Source: Gluconobacter kondonii
GTDB lineage: Bacteria > Pseudomonadota > Alphaproteobacteria > Acetobacterales > Acetobacteraceae
Assembly (NCBI RefSeq): GCF_002723995.1
Contig: NZ_BEWP01000009.1
Coordinates: 1-64,000, forward strand
Reading direction: 5' to 3'
DNA: 64,000 nt
In this document: piece by piece, positions 59,055 to 64,000 of the stretch
Numbering within the stretch: position 1 is the stretch's first letter
Layout of the letters: every line of letters starts with the position of its first letter
The notes under the pieces: generated by a model
Told to the model about the DNA's origin: nothing
Database searches by the model: none
Seen by the model: the letters and a program-made list of their open reading frames with translations, nothing else
Program-made: the position numbers and the translations under genes

Positions 59055-60581
59055 ATGCGGATTGCCCTCGACAGCCTGCCGTTTGACCCGATCACCCTGC
59101 AAACCATGGTGCGGGATCTGGCCGGCGCTGTGGATGAGGGGCGGATCGAGATTGATCGCTTGCGGCAGATCATCCGGGAGTTCCAGCGCGCCCGGTTCGG
59201 TCGTCGCGCCGAGACACTCGAACCCGATCAGCTTCTGTTGACGCTGGAAGCCGACATACCCAAAACCCCTGTCATTGCACCTACCTCGACGCTTATTACG
59301 GAAATCAGCGGCGCTGCACCGATAGTTAAATCCCCGCATCGCAAAGCCTTGCCAGAGCATCTGCCGCGCACGGACGTGACGATCCTGCCCGACGTGACAG
59401 CCTGTCTGTCCTGCGGTGGCGCACTGCGCGACGCAGGCACGACCACCAGTGAAATGCTGGACTGGGTTCCGGCCTCGGTGCGGGTCGTGCGGATCAACCG
59501 GCCCAAATGCGCGTGCCGCGCCTGCGGGACGCTGCATCAGGCTCCGGCACCCGAGCGCATCGCCGAAGGGTGCCTCGCCACTCCGGGCCTGATCGCGCAT
59601 GTGCTGACCAGCCGTTATTGCGATCACCTGCCGCTGTATCGCCAAAGCCAGATGTTGGCACGTCACGGTGTCGCTCCCGCGCGTTCCACGCTGACCGATT
59701 GGGTCAAGGCCGCCGCCTGGTGGCTGGCCCCGCTGCGTGACCAGCTGATGATCCATGTCTGTGCCGCAGAACGGGTTTTCGCGGATGACACCCCACTGCC
59801 CATCCTTGATCCGGGACGTGGCCGGACTAAAACCGGACGGCTCTGGGCCTACACGCGCGACGATCGCCCCTTTGGCGGTAAGGCCCCGCCAGCCGTGGTG
59901 TTTTATGCGACACCGGATCGCACGTCCGCTTGGCCGGCACGCCATCTGAAAAGCTATCGCGGCGTTCTGCAAGTCGACGGCTATGCCGGGTTTGAGCAGC
60001 TGAGACGGGACGGAAAAATCCATCTGGCGGCCTGCTGGGCGCACACGCGCCGTAAGTTTTACGAGTTGCACCAGACGGGATCACCAATGGCAACCGAGGC
60101 TTTGATGCAGATCCGGTCTCTGTATGAGATTGAGGCATCCCTTCGGGGGCTGCCGCCTGATCAACGCAAAACGCTTCGGGATGAGCAAAGTCGACCGCGT
60201 GTTGAGGCGCTGGAACTCTGGCTCCGACAAAAACTGGCTTTGCTCCCCTCTCGCGCCAGACTGGCGGAAGCGATCCGCTATGCGTTGAACCGCTGGGACG
60301 ATCTCGCGCGGTTTGTCGAGGACGGACGCATAGATCTTGACACAAATCCGGTGGAACGGGCCATTCGACCCATCACGCTCGGCCGTAAGAATGCTTTGTT
60401 CGCGGGTAGCGAAGGCGGCGCCAACCGATGGGCCATCGTGGCGTCCCTGATCGAAACAGCCAAGCTCAATGGCATTGAGCCGTTCGTCTGGCTGCGTGAC
60501 GTGTTGACGCGCATGATCGACGGATATCCAGCAGCCCGGATCAGCGAACTGCTTCCATTCCCCCAAAGCGCCAACGGCTGA
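59055..60581 (+). CDS. tnpC: IS66 transposase TnpC
   Basis: About 508 aa from ATG 59055. N-terminal helical leucine-rich region, zinc-finger-like Cys motifs (CLSCGGAL; CACRACGTLH), and the DDE core with VFADDTPLPILDPGRGRTKT, VLQVDGYAGFEQL and the Glu in DLDTNPVERAIRPITLGRKN. The C-terminal IS66 tail (NGIEPFVWLRDVLTRMIDGY) is present. Intact, so the element may still be active. Confidence 0.93.
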   Translation: MRIALDSLPFDPITLQTMVRDLAGAVDEGRIEIDRLRQIIREFQRARFGRRAETLEPDQLLLTLEADIPKTPVIAPTSTLITEISGAAPIVKSPHRKALPEHLPRTDVTILPDVTACLSCGGALRDAGTTTSEMLDWVPASVRVVRINRPKCACRACGTLHQAPAPERIAEGCLATPGLIAHVLTSRYCDHLPLYRQSQMLARHGVAPARSTLTDWVKAAAWWLAPLRDQLMIHVCAAERVFADDTPLPILDPGRGRTKTGRLWAYTRDDRPFGGKAPPAVVFYATPDRTSAWPARHLKSYRGVLQVDGYAGFEQLRRDGKIHLAACWAHTRRKFYELHQTGSPMATEALMQIRSLYEIEASLRGLPPDQRKTLRDEQSRPRVEALELWLRQKLALLPSRARLAEAIRYALNRWDDLARFVEDGRIDLDTNPVERAIRPITLGRKNALFAGSEGGANRWAIVASLIETAKLNGIEPFVWLRDVLTRMIDGYPAARISELLPFPQSANG

Positions 60582-60663
60582 TTTGGGGGGAAGCAGAATG
60601 TCAGCTTCGGGTCTTTGGTAGGCAACAGCAGACGGAGTTTTTTTGCTGATCGTCAGGCGTCGC

Positions 60664-61077
60664 TCAATGATCATCCGTACAAAGCGTATGGTCTCCCAAA
60701 ACTTCGATAACGCGACACGTACTGACTGTCTGGCAGGCGCACTGATCAAGCATTCGACGCATCTCAGTCTTTAGTGCCGTCAATCGGGTGATACGCTTTT
60801 CAATCTCGACGAGCTGCCGCTTGGCGATCTCGTCAACGGCTGCACAGCTTTGATCAGGTTCATCCGAAAGTGTCAGCAACTCTCTGATGTCATCAAGAGA
60901 GAAACCGAGTTCTCGGGCATGCCGGATGAAACTGAGTCTTTGACCAACGGCCATTTCATATATCCGCTGGCCGCCTTCGCTTCGCTCAGGACATGACAGG
61001 AGACCGATCTGTTCATAGTAGCGGATGGTCGGCACTTTCACGCCAGTAAGCCGCGATAATTTTCCGATGGTCAGCAT
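60664..61077 (-). CDS. MerR family metal-responsive regulator (ZntR/CadR/PbrR-like)
   Basis: 137 aa from ATG 61077 (AGAGGG upstream; the longer frame would overlap the -35). Winged helix MLTIGKLSRLTGVKVPTIRY, coiled coil and metal-site cysteines: one in DEPDQSCAAVDEI and a cluster in CACQTVSTC near the C-terminus, as in the Zn/Cd/Pb branch. It should activate the divergent ATPase gene when metal is bound. The C-terminus ends LCTDDH right at the IS66 right border but looks complete. Confidence 0.88.
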   Translation of the reverse strand: MLTIGKLSRLTGVKVPTIRYYEQIGLLSCPERSEGGQRIYEMAVGQRLSFIRHARELGFSLDDIRELLTLSDEPDQSCAAVDEIAKRQLVEIEKRITRLTALKTEMRRMLDQCACQTVSTCRVIEVLGDHTLCTDDH

Positions 61078-61086
61078 AAAACCCTC

Positions 61087-61117
61087 TTGCACCTCTAGTG
61101 ACTAGAGCAATTATATC
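61087..61117 (+). promoter_or_regulatory. MerR-type promoter/operator of the metal efflux gene
   Basis: TTGCAC -35 (61087-61092) and TATATC -10 (61112-61117) are separated by 19 bp containing the palindrome CTCTAGTGACTAGAG (61093-61107). The long spacer is the hallmark of MerR-activated promoters. Confidence 0.75.
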
Positions 61118-61150
61118 TCCTGTTCCCTGCCGAGCGAACAGGAGAACCAG

Positions 61151-63286
61151 ATGCCGGGCAAACATGAGTGGCGTATTACCGGGATGGACTGCCCGGCCTG
61201 CACCGCAAAAATCCAGAAAGTCCTGTCCCGCAAGACCGGTCTCGAGAACATCGAAATTTCTTTGGTCTCTGAGACATTGCGTCTCATCATAAACGAGAAA
61301 CATGCGTCAAAAAGCGACGTCGAAGCCGCAGTCAGAGCTCTTGGCTACGGAATAGAGCCCATTGGTCCAGACCGGCCCGGTTCGACCACTGTCGTCACGT
61401 CATCAGTCTCACCGTTTCGCGAATGGTATCGGACAGCCAAGGGTCGTCTGGTGCTTATCACCGGTATCCTGCTCGTCCTTGCCTGGGGGGCAACATGGTT
61501 CCTTCCTGAAAATCTGCTATCATGGCCTTTCTTCGCCGCGTGTCTGACCGGATTGCTTCCGGTCGCCTATCGCGCTTTCAACGCGCTTAGGCTTGGTCAA
61601 CCCTTCACGATCGAAGCGTTGATGACGCTCGCCGCAAGCGGGGCACTCTTCATTGGTGCAGCGCAGGAAGCGGCCCTCGTTGTATTTCTGTTCGCGGTCG
61701 GGGAGTTGCTGGAAGGTGTAGCGGTCAGCCATGCGCGAGATGGTATCAAGGCATTGGGCACGCTTGTCCCAAAAACGGCCTTAAAAGAAGAAGCGTCCGC
61801 TACGAGAGAAGTGCCGGCATCCGACCTGGTTCCCGGAGATATTGTTCAGGTGAGACCCGGGGACCGAATCCCCTCTGATGGAGATATTCTTTCAGGCACC
61901 AGCGGCATTGATGAAAGTCCCGTCACAGGGGAAAGCGTTCCCATCACCCGGGGGCCGGGCGAGGTAGTTTTTGCGGGATCAATCAATACCGAAGCCGCAT
62001 TGCGTGTCCGTGTCACCAAAGCCGCATCTGACAACACCATCGCTAGAATCATCCGTCTTGTTGAAGAGGCAGAAGAAGCCCGTGCCCCAACTGAGCGTTT
62101 CATCGACCGTTTCAGTCAATGGTACATGCCTGCCATTGTCATACTGTCGGCGCTCGTTATCTGCCTCCCACCTCTAGCTTTTGGACAGATCTGGTCGATA
62201 TGGATTTACCGCGGCCTTTCCCTGCTGCTGATTGGTTGCCCCTGCGCCCTGGTCATTTCGGTCCCTGCTGCCATAGCGTCTGCACTCTCGCTCGGTGCCC
62301 GTAACGGCCTGCTTCTTAAAGGCGGCGCGGTCATTGAGACCGCTGCCAAAGTGTCCATTGTTGCTCTGGACAAGACGGGCACGCTGACAAAGGGACAACC
62401 AGACGTCACAGATCTGATTGTCCTGAATGGGGAGTCCAAGGAGAAAGTCCTTGGTCTTGCTGCTGCCATCGAGGCAACGTCCAGCCACCCGCTGGCGCTC
62501 GCCATTCTGCGAAAGGCAGAAGGGTTAAACAGACCAGTTGTCCAAAGCAGCAAAGCTCTTGCTGGCAAGGGCGTGACCGCTGAGATTGATGGGCGCTCTT
62601 ATACCCTTGCAAGCCCCCGGCACGCCGCACAGGCTGGCGCATTGTCGGAGAGCGCGCTGTCAGCAGCCACCTCATTGGAGGCCGCAGGCAAAACCGTCGC
62701 TGTCCTCTACGCAGCCCAGGCTCTGGCTTTGATTGGGTTGCGGGACGAGCCGCGCAACGACGCGTCAGAGGCGATGCGTCAGTTGCGCGCCCTTGGTATG
62801 ACGCCCGTGATTCTGACCGGAGACAATGAGCGCACGGCGGCCGCTATCGCTGCAGATCTGGGAACTGATTTCAAGGCAGAACTGCTCCCCGAGCAGAAAC
62901 TGATGGAAATTCAGGACCTCAATCAGCGGGGTAAGGTCATGATGGTTGGAGACGGCATCAACGACGCCCCGGCCCTGAAGCAGGCGGCTGTGGGTGTCGC
63001 GATCGGCTCTGGAACCGATGTCGCGCTGGAAACAGCAGATGCGGCGATCCTCCGAAATCGTGTCACGGATATTCCCGGCCTCATTCGTCTTTCCAGAATC
63101 ACCATGCGGAATGTGCGGCAGAATGTCGCACTTGCCCTGGGGCTGAAAGGGGTCTTTCTGGTGACATCCATCGTCGGTGTGACAGGGCTCTGGGTCGCGA
63201 TCATGGCAGATACAGGAGCAACCGTGCTGGTGACCCTGAACGCCGTGCGGCTCCTGCGGGTCAATGTTTTCCGAGATGCATCATGA
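61151..63286 (+). CDS. P1B-type heavy-metal ATPase, Zn/Cd/Pb type
   Basis: 711 aa, GGAG before the ATG. N-terminal heavy-metal domain with GMDCPACTAKI, six to eight membrane helices, the CPC metal site (residues 363-365, IGCPCALVISVPAAIA), phosphorylation motif DKTGTLT (Asp 407) and MVGDGINDAPAL hinge. The last helices contain ADTGATVLVTLNAVRLLRV, the Asp-containing signature of ZntA/CadA exporters. It exports Zn(II), Cd(II) or Pb(II) from the cytoplasm. Divergent from the MerR gene. Its stop overlaps the next gene. Confidence 0.93.
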   Translation: MPGKHEWRITGMDCPACTAKIQKVLSRKTGLENIEISLVSETLRLIINEKHASKSDVEAAVRALGYGIEPIGPDRPGSTTVVTSSVSPFREWYRTAKGRLVLITGILLVLAWGATWFLPENLLSWPFFAACLTGLLPVAYRAFNALRLGQPFTIEALMTLAASGALFIGAAQEAALVVFLFAVGELLEGVAVSHARDGIKALGTLVPKTALKEEASATREVPASDLVPGDIVQVRPGDRIPSDGDILSGTSGIDESPVTGESVPITRGPGEVVFAGSINTEAALRVRVTKAASDNTIARIIRLVEEAEEARAPTERFIDRFSQWYMPAIVILSALVICLPPLAFGQIWSIWIYRGLSLLLIGCPCALVISVPAAIASALSLGARNGLLLKGGAVIETAAKVSIVALDKTGTLTKGQPDVTDLIVLNGESKEKVLGLAAAIEATSSHPLALAILRKAEGLNRPVVQSSKALAGKGVTAEIDGRSYTLASPRHAAQAGALSESALSAATSLEAAGKTVAVLYAAQALALIGLRDEPRNDASEAMRQLRALGMTPVILTGDNERTAAAIAADLGTDFKAELLPEQKLMEIQDLNQRGKVMMVGDGINDAPALKQAAVGVAIGSGTDVALETADAAILRNRVTDIPGLIRLSRITMRNVRQNVALALGLKGVFLVTSIVGVTGLWVAIMADTGATVLVTLNAVRLLRVNVFRDAS

Positions 63287-64000
63287 GTTCGGGACAGCAT
63301 TTCCCATTAACGCGGGTTCTGGCTGCATTGGGAGCCATGATCCTGCTGACGAACGCGGCTCCAGCGCTCGCCAGGACAGGATCGACTGACACCTTGCATG
63401 ATATGATTGCCGACGCATGGGCCAATGATCCCGCTCAGAATGATCTGACCACACAGGAAAGCGGTGCGCAGAAGCGTCAGCGGGCCGCAAGGTCCTGGTT
63501 TGCGGGCGGACCATCGATCGACGTGCAATATTACGATGACCGTCCCAGTGGCCGGAATTATAATTACCGGACAGCACAGGGAGGTCTGTCGGTTCCTCTA
63601 TGGCTTCCCGGGCAGGGGACGGCGACCGAGCATGTCGCTGCGGCCGACGCTCAGGCTGCACAGACACAGCGTGCTGTCGCACATATGGCCATGGCCATTC
63701 GCGTGGCGGACACGGTTGGCACATTGCTTTTGTCAGAGCGCCATAAAGCGACTGCTCAGTCGACATTGATCGCGCTCCGCCGGATCAATCAGGTTGTCAG
63801 TCTGTCAGTTCGGAAAAGTGAAAGTGTCTCAACCGAGGCGCAGGCGGTGAGTGCACAGATGGCGCTCGCGGAAAATGAACTCAACACGGTTGAGGAGGAA
63901 ATCGAGGCAACGCATGCCTCTCTCGATATTCTGACGGGCCACCCCACACAACCAGATCTGACAGGGATCGATATGCGCTGGCCGGTGTTTCTTCAAGCCA
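63283..64000 (+). CDS. TolC/CzcC-like outer-membrane efflux protein (3' end outside window)
   Basis: The ATG overlaps the ATPase stop (ATGA). Signal peptide (LAALGAMILLTNAAPALA-R), then DTLHDMIADAWANDPAQNDL, a TolC-like helical hairpin with RAARSWFAGGPSIDVQYYDD and GGLSVPLWLPGQGTATEHVA. The 239 visible residues are about half of the expected length. CzcC-type proteins form the outer-membrane exit duct of metal RND pumps, whose CzcB and CzcA genes may follow downstream. Confidence 0.85.
   Translation, partial: MSSGQHFPLTRVLAALGAMILLTNAAPALARTGSTDTLHDMIADAWANDPAQNDLTTQESGAQKRQRAARSWFAGGPSIDVQYYDDRPSGRNYNYRTAQGGLSVPLWLPGQGTATEHVAAADAQAAQTQRAVAHMAMAIRVADTVGTLLLSERHKATAQSTLIALRRINQVVSLSVRKSESVSTEAQAVSAQMALAENELNTVEEEIEATHASLDILTGHPTQPDLTGIDMRWPVFLQA

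Larger units (their letters stand above)
57904..60668 (+). mobile_element. IS66-family insertion sequence (ends approximate)
   Basis: Carries the three-gene IS66 set tnpA-tnpB-tnpC with overlapping tnpA/tnpB. A possible left end is GTAAGCG-TCCGG at 57904. A weakly matching inverse, TTGAGCG-ACGCC read from 60668 on the minus strand, lies at the merR stop. I could not find an 8-bp target duplication, so the edges are tentative. Confidence 0.7.

Overview
The window looks like part of a large conjugative plasmid of an alphaproteobacterium, most probably an acetic acid bacterium (Acetobacteraceae). That placement is an inference from high GC, tightly overlapping ATGA/GTGA gene junctions, a RepC-type replication initiator and the mix of transfer genes. 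No chromosomal housekeeping core, rRNA or tRNA was seen.

Layout. (1) 1-3062: 3' part of an error-prone polymerase gene, dnaE2. (2) 3255-7853: a small operon with a lipoprotein, a ribbon-helix-helix regulator, an O-antigen-ligase-like membrane protein and repC. (3) 8233-46980: a nearly complete Dot/Icm (IncI, type IVB) conjugation machine with an embedded R64-like type IVb thin-pilus cluster. The run dotI-dotH-dotG-traP/dotF-dotE-icmD-dotN-dotO has the same order as Legionella icmL-K-E-G-C-D-J-B. It is followed by a VirB9-like gene and pilL-N-P-O-Q-R-S-M-V, a DUF1796 protein, pilT, then dotD-dotC-dotM-x-dotB-icmT-icmS-like-x-dotL. A divergent operon at 10959-17497 carries dotA. (4) 47022-53956: a MobF relaxase-helicase, its small partner, a PemK/MazF-type toxin-antitoxin pair, a palindrome- and iteron-rich region (candidate oriT or partition site), a ParA-like protein with a broken P-loop, and accessory proteins. 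(5) 54118-57832: an accessory region with ssb and tiny membrane proteins, flanked by two diverged copies of a ~540-bp non-coding element with conserved hairpins. (6) 57984-60581: an IS66-family element. (7) 60664-64000: a MerR regulator, a Zn/Cd/Pb-type P1B ATPase and the start of a TolC/CzcC-like outer-membrane protein.

The most striking feature is a promoter-like motif, GCACTCACA, followed after exactly 11 bp by a -10-like hexamer (NANNNT). It occurs ten times, each time directly upstream of a transfer, pilus or mobilization operon and nowhere else with this geometry that I found. It probably defines one co-regulated transfer regulon. At two sites the hexamer lies only 6-7 bp before the ATG, which predicts leaderless mRNAs.

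The system is mosaic: a type IVB (MPF_I) secretion apparatus, a VirB9/TrbG-like lipoprotein in addition to DotH, a MobF instead of the usual MobP relaxase, a RepC replicon, and a pilus whose pilins lack a recognisable prepilin leader and for which no prepilin peptidase gene was seen. I could run no database search, so family assignments rest on motifs, gene order and recalled family features.
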